The position numbers and the translations under genes were made by a program. Below, piece by piece: positions 35,403 to 44,633 of a stretch of DNA of 64,000 bases; the stretch's first letter is position 1; every line of letters begins with the position of its first letter. The stretch is from Proteiniclasticum aestuarii (lineage in GTDB: Bacteria > Bacillota > Clostridia > Clostridiales > Clostridiaceae): positions 62,001 through 126,000 of the forward strand of contig NZ_JAFNJU010000010.1 of assembly GCF_017368455.1 (NCBI RefSeq), read 5' to 3'. Below the pieces are notes generated by a model. That model was not told where the DNA came from and ran no database searches. It was given only the letters and a program-made list of their open reading frames with translations.

Positions 35403-36328
35403 ATGTCATCTTTTCATCAAGCGGGCATAAAAACATAGCTAACTGTATTGTATACTTCATTACGTTTCCATCTGCCCTTATGATCACCTCATGGCTATTT
35501 TCATCATAATACTGTGGAACATGATCTTCATTCTTGACTCTTTTCTTTGTAAGAAAATCCACGGTGAAGGTCTTCAGAAATAGGCATCCCCGATGTACTT
35601 CTCGTTCAAGAGAATCTTCTTTATGGTCTTCGGTTGCCACCTTGGTTTTCCTGCAGCTGTTAAAATAACATCCATCTCTAGATTCCTACCAATGTTTGTT
35701 AGGTTTTTACCCTCAAGGTACTCCCTATATATACGCTTAATGACTTCAGGCTCTTCAGGAACAATCATCAAGTTGCCTTCTTCATCTTTTGTAAAGCCCA
35801 TAAACCGATTGTAGTTGACCGGTACTTTACCCTGCTGATATCAATATTGAAGTCCAAGTTTAACATTCTGCGAAAGGCTCTGGCTTTCTTGTTGTGCGAG
35901 GGATGCCATAATGGTCAGAAGTACCTCCCCCTTGGCATCCATGAGTTGATATTCTCCTTCTCGAAAAATACTGAAATGTTCTTATCCTTGAGCTGCCTAA
36001 TATTCTTTAGGCCGTCCAGAGTTTTCCGGGCAAATCGATGTACCTCTCCATGCACTCGTCAATCGTGCGGATGTACTATTCTCGTTTTTTCGTATTCGCG
36101 CCTGAAATACCGTCATCTGCAAAGATGCCATCAAACTCCCACTCAGCATTTTCCTTTATGAAGTCTGTATAATGGGCTACCTGCACCTCATAGCTTGAGT
36201 TCTGCTCTTCCGTTTCTGTTGAAACTCGGCAATAAGCAGCAACACGCAGTTTCTTTACTTTCTCTTTTGCGGCTTTACTTCCCACCCTTTTTCGTGCTGG
36301 ATAGATTGCAGTTATACTTTTCTCATCC
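35403..36328 (-). pseudogene. Large serine recombinase, frameshifted and truncated
   Basis: The N-terminus ITAIYPARKRVGSKAAKEKV then KKLRVAAYCRVSTETEEQ and FADDGISGANTKKR is the resolvase domain of large serine integrases, including the catalytic Ser in YCRVSTE. After shifts come pieces of the middle ([19 protein letters not shown]), then the recombinase domain ([37 protein letters not shown]) and, in another frame, [20 protein letters not shown]. At least three frame changes and internal deletion are needed, the start codon is lost behind a TAG near 36329, and the end is truncated. It lies beside the rlmD attachment site, so it was probably the integrase of the element. Confidence 0.9.
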
Positions 36329-36348
36329 TATTACGATTTATTCTTACA

Positions 36349-36398
36349 TAAAAAACCGTGATTATCCCTCCGGCTTAAAGCCAGATCTCAAATCACGG
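36349..36398 (-). terminator. Rho-independent terminator of rlmD
   Basis: On the minus strand CCGTGATT pairs with AATCACGG, with an inner GGCTT/AAGCC, and is followed by TTTTTT. It lies 32 bases after the rlmD stop, on the element side of the junction, so the element appears to supply it. Confidence 0.85.
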
Positions 36399-36429
36399 AA
36401 AACTCTTATTTACACACGTTTCTAATCTC

Positions 36430-37797
36430 TTACTTCTCTACCCTTGACATCAATACTACCGTCTCAACATGATAGGACTGTGGAAAATTATCCACCGGAG
36501 TGACCTTCATGGTCTTAAATCCGAAGGATTCCAGAATACCTAAATCTCTTCCCAGGGATCCCGGATCGCAGGATACATAGACGATCTTTTCCGGTGCGAT
36601 TTCTCTGATGGCTTCTAGAAGCCTGATGTCGCATCCTTTTCTCGGCGGATCCACCACCACCACATCTGCTCTGATCCCCTGATTTATGAGATCCACAATG
36701 ACTTCCTCGGATTTACCCACAAGAAATTCGACGTTGTCCACATGATTCAGGGCCGCATTTTCCTTCGCATCCATAATAGCCTGGGGAACCACTTCAATGC
36801 CGTAGACCTTTTTTGCCTTCTGGGAAAGAAATAGAGAGATGGTTCCAGCTCCGCAGTAACAGTCAAACACAGTTTCCTCACCAGTAAGACCAGCATACTC
36901 CATTGCTTTTCCATACATCACTTCCGTCTGGACCGGATTCACCTGGAAGAAGGAATGGGGAGAAATCTTGAACCTGAAAGGTCCGATATAGTCCTCTATG
37001 AACTCTTTCCCGTAGACCAGAACATTTTCCCTGCCCAGCACCAGATTGGTATCCTCATGATTGATGTTGAGAAGCAGCGACTGAAATCCATGAAGCTCCT
37101 TCAGCCTTTCCAGAAGCACCTCAAGATGAGGAACCTTTCTATCCGTCACCACCAGGACCACCATGAGGTCTCCCGTTGTGAAACCCTTTCTCACCATCAA
37201 GTGTCTCAGGATCCCTTTGGGATCTGTCGTCAAGTCATTGTGATAAGTGGACACATTAAACTCTTCCGCCCAGGTTCTCAGCACTTTAAGCACATGATCT
37301 CCATCCTGATGCTGCACAATGCAGTTTTCAATATCCACGATTCTGTGGGATCTTCGGGCGTAGAACCCCGCCACAAATTCTCCGTTCACTCTGCCCAGAG
37401 GTATCTGAACCTTATTCCTGTATCGGAAAGGATGCGCCATGCCAATGGTCTCCTCCACAGGAGAAAAATCAATCTTTCCGATGCGCTCCAGAGAATCCTT
37501 CACTCTCTTTCTCTTGAATTGCAGCTGCCCTTCATAGGACGCGTGCATGATGTGGCATCCCCCGCATCTGTAATAGTATGGACAGGGCGGCTCCACACGC
37601 TTCTCACTCTTTTTTTCAATCTCCAGCATCTTTCCGAAGCCATAATTCTTGTTGGTCTTCAGGACCCTGACCTTCACTTCCTCTTCCGGCAGCGCAAAAT
37701 CGATGAACAGTGGATATCCATCCACTTTCCCGATGCCTTCTCCCGTGTGTCCCTGATCCACAATCTGTATGGTAAGCTCATCATTTTTCTTCATCAT
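36430..37797 (-). CDS. rlmD: 23S rRNA (uracil-C5)-methyltransferase, RlmD/RumA type
   Basis: A 455-residue SAM-dependent RNA m5U methyltransferase. N-terminal TRAM domain (residues ~5-62), iron-sulfur Cys set CPYYYRCGGC plus ENCIV, SAM motif FDCYCGAGTISLFLS, motif VVVDPPRKGC and the nucleophile Cys in YVSCDPGSL. Family members methylate U1939 or U747 of 23S rRNA; which one is not determined. Start codons ATGATG follow GGGGAATAG. The last codons (LMSRVEK) include the 17-bp repeat shared with 30844-30860, so the present 3' end was probably supplied by the integrated element. A strong terminator stands in front of the gene at 37857-37884. Confidence 0.93.
   Translation of the reverse strand: MMKKNDELTIQIVDQGHTGEGIGKVDGYPLFIDFALPEEEVKVRVLKTNKNYGFGKMLEIEKKSEKRVEPPCPYYYRCGGCHIMHASYEGQLQFKRKRVKDSLERIGKIDFSPVEETIGMAHPFRYRNKVQIPLGRVNGEFVAGFYARRSHRIVDIENCIVQHQDGDHVLKVLRTWAEEFNVSTYHNDLTTDPKGILRHLMVRKGFTTGDLMVVLVVTDRKVPHLEVLLERLKELHGFQSLLLNINHEDTNLVLGRENVLVYGKEFIEDYIGPFRFKISPHSFFQVNPVQTEVMYGKAMEYAGLTGEETVFDCYCGAGTISLFLSQKAKKVYGIEVVPQAIMDAKENAALNHVDNVEFLVGKSEEVIVDLINQGIRADVVVVDPPRKGCDIRLLEAIREIAPEKIVYVSCDPGSLGRDLGILESFGFKTMKVTPVDNFPQSYHVETVVLMSRVEK
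36440..36456. repeat. Proximal attachment-site repeat within rlmD
   Basis: ACCCTTGACATCAATAC inside the last codons of rlmD, identical to 30844-30860; the gene-side boundary of the putative element. Confidence 0.8.
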
Positions 37798-37856
37798 CTA
37801 TTCCCCATTCACTTCATTTCTTTCTCTCATTATAGTCTATAACTGTGCATTTACCC

Positions 37857-37884
37857 AAAAAAAATGCACCCATTCACAGGGTGC
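37857..37884 (-). terminator. Strong terminator upstream of rlmD (attenuator or small-RNA end)
   Basis: On the minus strand GCACCC (37879-37884 side) pairs with GGGTGC around TGTGAAT and is followed by ATTTTTTTTGGG. It lies 60 bases before rlmD but more than 200 bases after the terminator of pyk, so it ends a transcript that starts in the gap: a leader with attenuation of rlmD, or an independent small RNA. Confidence 0.7.
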
Positions 37885-38103
37885 TGAAGTTCTTGAATCA
37901 GTTGCCAATAATTCAATTTTTTACATGTATTACTATATCACTAGCTTCCGTTCTAAATGTAAATTTATTGAATCTAAATTGTAAACTTTTTATTAATTTT
38001 CGTCATCAATTTTTGTCATATCTTTTATTCCCGTTGAGCACCAATCATAATTCCATATATGTACAAAATGTTAATCTTAACTCATTCTGCAATTTCTGTT
38101 CAG
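37885..38103 (-). other. Gap that probably encodes a leader or small RNA
   Basis: About 220 AT-rich bases between two minus-strand terminators. Only tiny frames (8-9 codons) occur, none with a clear site. No riboswitch or T-box motif was recognised. Confidence 0.4.
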
Positions 38104-38127
38104 AAAAGGAGCCTTCCGGCTCCTTTT
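38104..38127. terminator. Terminator of the pfkA-pyk operon
   Basis: Perfect 10-bp stem AAAAGGAGCC/GGCTCCTTTT around TTCC, ten bases after the pyk stop codon; T-tracts on both strands. Confidence 0.93.
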
Positions 38128-38137
38128 ACATCAGAAT

Positions 38138-39910
38138 TTATGATTTTAAGACCGTACGTCCATTGATCACAAGACTTCTCTTGCCGTCGATGGTCACAAG
38201 GGTTCCTTCCGTCAGGACAGACATGGCATTGGGAGCCTCCGCAATGACAGGAATGTCATGCTTCATAGCCTCCACGGAAATGTCCGGAGTCACCTGATTG
38301 GTTTCCACAATGACGCCCGATACCTTGTGGATGATGTCCATATAGGTGTCATTGAGGGAGTTCACCACCAGAATATCTCCTGCCTGAATCTTCTCCTCAG
38401 CAGTCTGAACAGAGATGGCCTTCTTGATGACACCACTGACAATCTGCTTGGTTTCATGGGTTCTCTTTCCCTGAAGAAGCACTTCTCCGATGAGATGCAC
38501 CTTGATCATGTTGGTGGAACCGACGAAGTTGATGGGCAGTCCTGCGGTGATGACCACAAGTTCTCCATCATGGACGAATCCGCGCTTCTTGGCGATTTCC
38601 GATGTGGTATCGATCATTTCATCGGTGGAGTTGTAAAGCTCTGCCACGATGGGATAGACACCCCAGTAGAGAAGAAGCTTTCTCGCTACGGACTTGCTTG
38701 GTGTGATGGCCAGCACCGGACACTCCGGTCTGAATCTGGACACATTCTTCGCGGTACTGCCGGATACCGTTGCGGAAATGATAGCCGATGCACCCAGCTC
38801 ATAGGCTGTTGTAACACTGGCCAGGCTGATGGCGATGGGCACAGAGGACGCATGGGTCAGCATCATTTTCGTGATGAGCTTATCATGATTGATTCTGCTT
38901 TCCGCATCTTCCGCGATCTTCACCATGGTCTCCACAGATTCCACAGGATACTTTCCATTGGCAGTTTCTCCTGAAAGCATGATGCAGTCGGAACCGTCAA
39001 AGATGGCGTTGGCCACGTCTGATACCTCTGCTCTGGTAGGTCTTGGGAATCTCACCATGGATTCCAGCATCTGGGTCGCAGTGACCACAGGCTTTCCAGC
39101 CTGATTGCACATTTCGATGATTTTCTTCTGAATACCTGGTACCTGCTCCAGTGGGATTTCAACCCCCATGTCTCCTCTGGCTACCATGATACCGTCGGAA
39201 TACTTGATGATCTCTTCTACATTGTCCACACCTTCCTGGTTCTCGATCTTGGACATGAGGAAAATATCTTCTCCGCCCAGGTTTCTTAAAACCTTACGAA
39301 TGGCAAGGACGTCTTCCGCTTTACGGATGAAGGACGCAGCAACAATGTCCACACCCATTTCCACACCGAACTTCAGATCATCCAGATCCTTCTCCGTCAG
39401 TGCAGGCAGCTGGGTCTTCACGCCGGGCAGATTGATTCCCTTATGGTTGGAAATGGTGCCGGAGTTAAGGATTCTGCAGGTGATGACACCTGTCGCCTCA
39501 TTCATGGCCGTGACTTCCAGTGCAACCAGTCCATCATCCACAAGGATTCTGGAACCGATATGGACATCCTCTGCCAGCTTTTCATAGGACAGGGAGAATT
39601 TCTTGTCGTCTCCCAGAACCTCTTCTTTGGTATGAATGTCTATGAAATTTCCTTCATGAAGCAGCACCGGTGCATCCTTGAAATCATGGGTTCTGATTTC
39701 AGGACCCTTGGTGTCAAGAAGAATCGCCACAAGCTTGTCCTGCTTTTCCGCTTCACTTCTTACCGTTTCCATCTTTTTCTTGTGATTCTCATGCACATCA
39801 TGAGAGAAGTTGAATCGGGCAACATTCATTCCAGCACTGATTAGCTCACTCACCTTTTCCGGTGAATCAGATGTAGGTCCGATGGTACAGATAATTTTGG
39901 TTTTCCGCAT
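38138..39910 (-). CDS. pyk: Pyruvate kinase with C-terminal extension
   Basis: Converts phosphoenolpyruvate and ADP to pyruvate and ATP. At 590 residues it is the long Firmicute type. N-terminus KTKIICTIGPTSDSPEKV, barrel motif DIVAASFIRKAEDV, catalytic and metal region IMVARGDMGVEIPLEQVP, and allosteric domain up to ~470. The last ~110 residues are the extra PEP-utilizer-like domain, but the His-bearing loop (usually TSHAA) reads VTPDIS, so no phosphohistidine is possible there. AGGAGGAAGAGT precedes the ATG. It follows pfkA by 20 bases in one operon. Confidence 0.97.
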   Translation of the reverse strand: MRKTKIICTIGPTSDSPEKVSELISAGMNVARFNFSHDVHENHKKKMETVRSEAEKQDKLVAILLDTKGPEIRTHDFKDAPVLLHEGNFIDIHTKEEVLGDDKKFSLSYEKLAEDVHIGSRILVDDGLVALEVTAMNEATGVITCRILNSGTISNHKGINLPGVKTQLPALTEKDLDDLKFGVEMGVDIVAASFIRKAEDVLAIRKVLRNLGGEDIFLMSKIENQEGVDNVEEIIKYSDGIMVARGDMGVEIPLEQVPGIQKKIIEMCNQAGKPVVTATQMLESMVRFPRPTRAEVSDVANAIFDGSDCIMLSGETANGKYPVESVETMVKIAEDAESRINHDKLITKMMLTHASSVPIAISLASVTTAYELGASAIISATVSGSTAKNVSRFRPECPVLAITPSKSVARKLLLYWGVYPIVAELYNSTDEMIDTTSEIAKKRGFVHDGELVVITAGLPINFVGSTNMIKVHLIGEVLLQGKRTHETKQIVSGVIKKAISVQTAEEKIQAGDILVVNSLNDTYMDIIHKVSGVIVETNQVTPDISVEAMKHDIPVIAEAPNAMSVLTEGTLVTIDGKRSLVINGRTVLKS

Positions 39911-39930
39911 ACTCTTCCTCCTAAATCCTC

Positions 39931-40887
39931 TTAAACGAGGTCCATTGCAATCTGGTACAGTTTCTCATTGAAAGGTCTCTTCACACTTAACGCTTCATGG
40001 ATGTCATAATCCACGATATCACCCTTGACCGTTCCGATGACACGTCCCGATTTTCCTTCCATCAGGAGTTCCACCGCACGATGCCCCATCTTGGATGCCA
40101 GCACTCTGTCAAAGGCAGTCGGCGCTCCACCTCTCTGGATATGTCCCAGAACCGTGGCTCTGGTTTCAATGCCTGAAACATCTTCGATCTTCTTGGCGAT
40201 CTCATGGGAGTTTCCTACCCCTTCTGCGATGACCACCAGATTATGATGCTTCATCTGTCTTCTTCCATCCATGACGGTCTTGATGATTTCCTCATCCGTG
40301 TATTTTCTCTCCGGAACAAGAATGGTGGTTGCTCCACCGGCAAGTCCCGCATAAAGCGCAAGATCTCCACAGTCCCTTCCCATGACCTCCACCACGGAAA
40401 CTCTCTGGTGGGAGGATGAGGTATCTCTGATCTTGTTGATGGCATCGATGACGGTGTTCTGTGCCGTATCGAATCCGATGGTACGATCCGTATAGGCCAG
40501 GTCATTGTCGATGGTGCCTGGGATCCCTATGGTCTGTATACCCAGCTCTGAAAGGCCCTTGGCCCCCATGAAGGATCCATCTCCACCGATGACCACAAGG
40601 CCTTCGATGCCATAGATCTTCAGTACCTGGGCTGCCTTTTCCCTCACTGCAAGATCCTTGAATTCCGGGAATCTGGCGGTCTTCAGGATCGTTCCACCTC
40701 TTTGTATGATGTCGGATACGGATCTTCTGTCCATGGGGAGAATCTCCCCCTCATGCAGTCCCATGTATCCTTTGTATATCCCCATAACTTCTATGTTGTT
40801 CACTAGCGCTGTTCTTGTCACGGCTCTGATGGCAGCATTCATTCCTGGCGCATCTCCACCGCTGGTTAATATCCCGATTTTCTTCAT
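39931..40887 (-). CDS. pfkA: ATP-dependent 6-phosphofructokinase
   Basis: A 318-residue phosphofructokinase of glycolysis. GILTSGGDAPGMNAAIRAV at the N-terminus, GGDGSFMGA with Gly at the position that marks ATP-dependent rather than PPi-dependent enzymes, catalytic GTIDNDLAYTD, MGRDCGDLALYAGLA, and the substrate loop GHIQRGGAPTAFDR. AGGAGGATAAGAA precedes the ATG. First gene of a pfkA-pyk operon, 131 bases after dnaE; this order is conserved in Clostridia. Confidence 0.97.
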   Translation of the reverse strand: MKKIGILTSGGDAPGMNAAIRAVTRTALVNNIEVMGIYKGYMGLHEGEILPMDRRSVSDIIQRGGTILKTARFPEFKDLAVREKAAQVLKIYGIEGLVVIGGDGSFMGAKGLSELGIQTIGIPGTIDNDLAYTDRTIGFDTAQNTVIDAINKIRDTSSSHQRVSVVEVMGRDCGDLALYAGLAGGATTILVPERKYTDEEIIKTVMDGRRQMKHHNLVVIAEGVGNSHEIAKKIEDVSGIETRATVLGHIQRGGAPTAFDRVLASKMGHRAVELLMEGKSGRVIGTVKGDIVDYDIHEALSVKRPFNEKLYQIAMDLV

Positions 40888-41018
40888 TTCTTATCCTCCT
40901 AAAAGAGAGGCAGAAGAGTTTATCTTCCGTCCACAAAAATTTTAGCCCATACTATTGTATATCTAAAATGAAATGATTTCAAGAAGATGATATCACTTCC
41001 GTCCAGTACGTAAAATTC

Positions 41019-44000
41019 TTAACTTTCAACAAGTTTCACGTTCTCTTCACCCAGTTTCTCCTTCAGCATCCGAACCACAGGGGAAGCACTGTCAATCCAC
41101 AGTTCTCTGGCAAGTTGCATCACATCTCTCTTGTCCGTAGCCACCACAATGACAGGTGTGTCTCCTCCGAAGGTCTTCAGCACAGGCCTCAGGGCCTTCA
41201 CCATGAGCTTGGCATCACCCATATTCTTAAACCTCAGGTAGAGTTTAGCGCTTTTCGCGGCAGTGAGATCCCCCACCGTTTCCACAATGAGCTTCGGGTT
41301 CTCCTCCTCCTTCAACGACAGTCTCCCCTTCACCAGCACAATGCTGTCTTCCTTGAGGTAGGAAACCACCTTATCGTAGGTTTTGGGAAACACGATGCAC
41401 TCCAGAACCCCGGAGAGGTCCTCCAGATTCATGAAGGCCATCATGGCAGAATTTCTCGTGATCTTTCTTGTGATGTCCCGGATCATACCGCCGAGGATCA
41501 CTCTTTCTCCGTCCTTGAATCCGCTCTTTTTCATCATGGCGTCGGCATAAAGGGCGGCATCGTCTCTCACATCATCCAGGATATCATCGCTTTCCGAGAG
41601 AATATCAGACACTTTGTGACTGACCGCCTTTCTCAGCGTCTCCTCATATTCATCCAGAGGATGACCCGTAAGATACATGCCCGTCATTTCCTTCTCCATG
41701 AAGAGCAGATCCCTGTGATCGAATTCTCTGAGATCCGGATACTCCACTTTCACCGTATCCTCGTCTTCCAGGATGTCCCCGAACAGTGAAACCTGCCCGT
41801 CGATGTTCTTTCTGCTTTTCTGCGCAAAGCTTTCAATGATCTTCTCGTGGACAGCCAGCATCTGGGCACGACTTCCGTCCAGACCATCGAAGGAACCCGC
41901 CTTGATGAGGGCTTCCACTGCTCTTTTATTCAGTCCCGTGGCCGTGTTTCGCTCAATGAAGTCCATGAGATTTTTGTAGTTACCGTTTCTGTTTCTCTCG
42001 GAAACCAGAGCATCCACGAAATTCTTTCCGACGCCTTTGATGGCACCAAGACCAAAGAGAATTTTCCCGTCTCTGACCTTGTATCGGAACTCCGAACTGT
42101 TGATTTCAGGAGAGACCACCTCAATGCCCAGACTTTTCGCAAACCTCAGGTAGGAGAAGCACTTGTCGGCATTGCCCAGGAAGCTGTTCAGCATGGCTGC
42201 TGTGAACTCCGCAGGATGATACCGCATGAGATAGGCCGTCTGATAGCCGATGACCGCATAGGCTGCCGCATGGGCCTTGTTGAAGGCATAGCTCGCAAAA
42301 TCCATCATCTGATTGAAGATGGTGTTGGCCACCTTCTCACTGATGCCGTTGCGGACGCACCCAGGCACCACCACCTGTCCCTTTTCGTCCACCAGTCCAT
42401 AGATGAAGCTCTTTCTTTCCTCTTCCATGACATCATGCTTCTTCTTGCTCATGGCTCTTCGGACCAGGTCTGATCGTCCCAGGGAATAGCCCGCCAGGTC
42501 TCTCACGATCTGCATGACCTGCTCCTGATAGATGATTACACCATAGGTCACGGACAGGATGGGCTCCAGCTCCTTGCACAGATAGGTGATCTTCTCGGGG
42601 TTGTTCTTGTTCTCGATGTATTTCGGAATCTCCGACATAGGTCCCGGCCTGTAGAGGGAGATCCCCGCGATGATGTCCTCTAGAGAATCCGGCTTCAGCT
42701 CCTTCATGAAGCTTGTCATTCCTGCGGATTCCAGCTGGAAGACCCCTACGGTCTTTCCTTCACCGATCATCTTGTAGACCTCGGGATCCGTCAGGGAGAG
42801 GGTATCCACATCAATCTCAATGCCGCTGGCTTCCTTCACCATATCCACCGTATCCCGCATCACCGTCAGCGTTCGAAGGCCCAGGAAGTCCATTTTGAGC
42901 AGTCCCAGCTCTTCCAGAGTGTTCATGGTGAACTGGGTCACGATGGATTCCTCGTTTCTCTGCAGAGGCACATAGTTCACCAGGGGCTTCTCGGAGATCA
43001 CCACCCCCGCCGCATGGGTGGAGGAGTGTCTGCTGAGCCCTTCCAGTTTTCTGGAAATATCCAGCAGCTCCATGACGCGTCCATCGTCTTCATAGACTCT
43101 TCTAAGCTCTGGATTCATCTCGATGGCCTTATCCAGGGTGATGCCCAGAACACCGGGAATCATCTTGGCGATCTGGTCCACTTCCCCGTAGGGATAGTTC
43201 ATGGCACGTCCCACATCCCGGATGCAGGCCCTGGCGGCCATGGTTCCGAAGGTGATGATCTGGGCCACGTTGTCCGCTCCGTATTTTCCCACCACATAGT
43301 CGATGACTTCTCCTCTTCGTTCATAGCAGAAGTCCGAGTCGATATCCGGCATGGAGATTCGTTCCGGGTTCAGGAACCGTTCAAACAGCAGATTGTACCG
43401 GATGGGGTCGATCTTGGTGATATTGAGGCAGTAGGACACGCAGGACCCTGCGGCGCTTCCTCTTCCCGCCCCCGTGGCAATGCCGTTGTCATTGGCGAAT
43501 CTGATGAAGTCCCAGACGATGAGAAAATAATCCACATAGCCCATCTGGTTCATGATGCCCAGCTCATAGTCGATGCGGCGGATGATCTTCTGCTCCTCTT
43601 CTCCCTGAAGTGACCGGAGGGCTTCCACATCCACCGGTTTTCCTCTGTAGCCGCTGAAGACATCATATTTCTCCACCATGCCCTCATAGGTTCTCAAAGT
43701 GAGATACTGGTAGGGATCCGCACCTTCCGGCAGTGGAAACTTGGGCAGCTTCGATACATGGAACTCATAGTCGAAACGGCACTTCTTCGCGATCTTCACG
43801 GTATTCTCCAGTGCTTCGGGAATATACTGGAACAGCTCATGCATCTCCTCATAGGATTTCAGATAGAACTGATCCGATGGGTAGCGCATCCGGTTCTCCT
43901 CATCCACGGTCTTTCCCGTCTGGATGCAGAGGAGAATATCGTGGGCTCTGGAGTCTTCCTTCTTCAGATAATGCACATCATTGGTACAGACCAGTGGAAT

Positions 44001-44594
44001 ATCTAGTTCCCTGGCCAGAGTGATGTTAAGCTTATTGACCTTCTTCTGCTCTTCCAGACCATGGTCCTGCAGTTCCAGATAGTAATCCTCCTTGAAGACG
44101 CGCTTGTAGAACAACGCAGCTTCTCTGGCTCTCTCCGGCATATCCAGATTGAAGAACTCCTGCACCTCTCCACCTAAGCAGGCCGACAGGCAGATGAGTC
44201 CTTCCGCGTGCTTTTCGATGAAAGCGTGGTCCACTCTGGGTTTATAATAGAACCCCTCCAGAGATGCAGCCGACACGATCTTCATGAGGTTCTCATACCC
44301 GGTCTCGTTCTTCGCAAGAAGAACCAGATGATGGGTGGTGTTTTCCGGGTCCTGATGTTTGATGTGCATGTCTTTGGCCGCCACATAGATCTCGCATCCG
44401 ATGATGGGCGTGATCCCGGCTTTCTTTGCCGCCTTGTAGAACTCTACGGCGCCATACATGCTTCCGTGGTCTGTAATGGCCACGTATTCCATGCCCAGCT
44501 CCTTGGCTCTTCCGATGATGCCGTCGATTTTCGCTGACCCATCCAGAAGACTGTATTCCGTATGCAGATGTAGATGGGCAAATGCTCTTTCCAT
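41019..44594 (-). CDS. dnaE: DNA polymerase III alpha subunit, DnaE
   Basis: A 1191-residue replicative polymerase of the DnaE1-like class. PHP domain at the N-terminus (HLHLHTEYSLLDGSAKI, ITDHGSMYGAVEFYK), palm with catalytic PDIDSDF near residue 415, the thumb and fingers region with RHSSTHAAGVVIS, then helix-hairpin-helix and OB fold (LGGMIRDITRKITRNSAMMA). No intein. AAAGGAAACGAGTT precedes the ATG. In Firmicutes that also have PolC, DnaE extends primers. Confidence 0.97.
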   Translation of the reverse strand: MERAFAHLHLHTEYSLLDGSAKIDGIIGRAKELGMEYVAITDHGSMYGAVEFYKAAKKAGITPIIGCEIYVAAKDMHIKHQDPENTTHHLVLLAKNETGYENLMKIVSAASLEGFYYKPRVDHAFIEKHAEGLICLSACLGGEVQEFFNLDMPERAREAALFYKRVFKEDYYLELQDHGLEEQKKVNKLNITLARELDIPLVCTNDVHYLKKEDSRAHDILLCIQTGKTVDEENRMRYPSDQFYLKSYEEMHELFQYIPEALENTVKIAKKCRFDYEFHVSKLPKFPLPEGADPYQYLTLRTYEGMVEKYDVFSGYRGKPVDVEALRSLQGEEEQKIIRRIDYELGIMNQMGYVDYFLIVWDFIRFANDNGIATGAGRGSAAGSCVSYCLNITKIDPIRYNLLFERFLNPERISMPDIDSDFCYERRGEVIDYVVGKYGADNVAQIITFGTMAARACIRDVGRAMNYPYGEVDQIAKMIPGVLGITLDKAIEMNPELRRVYEDDGRVMELLDISRKLEGLSRHSSTHAAGVVISEKPLVNYVPLQRNEESIVTQFTMNTLEELGLLKMDFLGLRTLTVMRDTVDMVKEASGIEIDVDTLSLTDPEVYKMIGEGKTVGVFQLESAGMTSFMKELKPDSLEDIIAGISLYRPGPMSEIPKYIENKNNPEKITYLCKELEPILSVTYGVIIYQEQVMQIVRDLAGYSLGRSDLVRRAMSKKKHDVMEEERKSFIYGLVDEKGQVVVPGCVRNGISEKVANTIFNQMMDFASYAFNKAHAAAYAVIGYQTAYLMRYHPAEFTAAMLNSFLGNADKCFSYLRFAKSLGIEVVSPEINSSEFRYKVRDGKILFGLGAIKGVGKNFVDALVSERNRNGNYKNLMDFIERNTATGLNKRAVEALIKAGSFDGLDGSRAQMLAVHEKIIESFAQKSRKNIDGQVSLFGDILEDEDTVKVEYPDLREFDHRDLLFMEKEMTGMYLTGHPLDEYEETLRKAVSHKVSDILSESDDILDDVRDDAALYADAMMKKSGFKDGERVILGGMIRDITRKITRNSAMMAFMNLEDLSGVLECIVFPKTYDKVVSYLKEDSIVLVKGRLSLKEEENPKLIVETVGDLTAAKSAKLYLRFKNMGDAKLMVKALRPVLKTFGGDTPVIVVATDKRDVMQLARELWIDSASPVVRMLKEKLGEENVKLVES

Positions 44595-44633
44595 AACTCG
44601 TTTCCTTTCTGTATGTTTGCGTGAAGCTGCCTC

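Larger units (their letters stand above)
30844..36456. mobile_element. Decayed integrative element in the 3' end of rlmD
   Basis: A ~5.6-kb AT-rich segment bounded by a 17-bp direct repeat, one copy inside the last codons of rlmD and one next to a displaced in-frame rlmD tail. A serine recombinase pseudogene lies directly beside the rlmD junction, where an integrase gene is expected. The 3' end of the rumA/rlmD-type methyltransferase gene is a known integration site for integrative conjugative elements in Firmicutes such as streptococci. Contents: lipoprotein, XRE membrane protein, tnpB insertion, RhuM pseudogene, recombinase pseudogene. No conjugation or replication gene remains, so it is a remnant. 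Confidence 0.75.

Noticed and set aside
35401..35640. 79-codon frame as a separate small gene
   Set aside because: Its second half is the frameshifted continuation of the serine recombinase (KTFTVDFLTKKR), so it belongs to the pseudogene.
36955..37842. 295-codon plus-strand frame opposite rlmD
   Set aside because: Antisense shadow of a certain gene.
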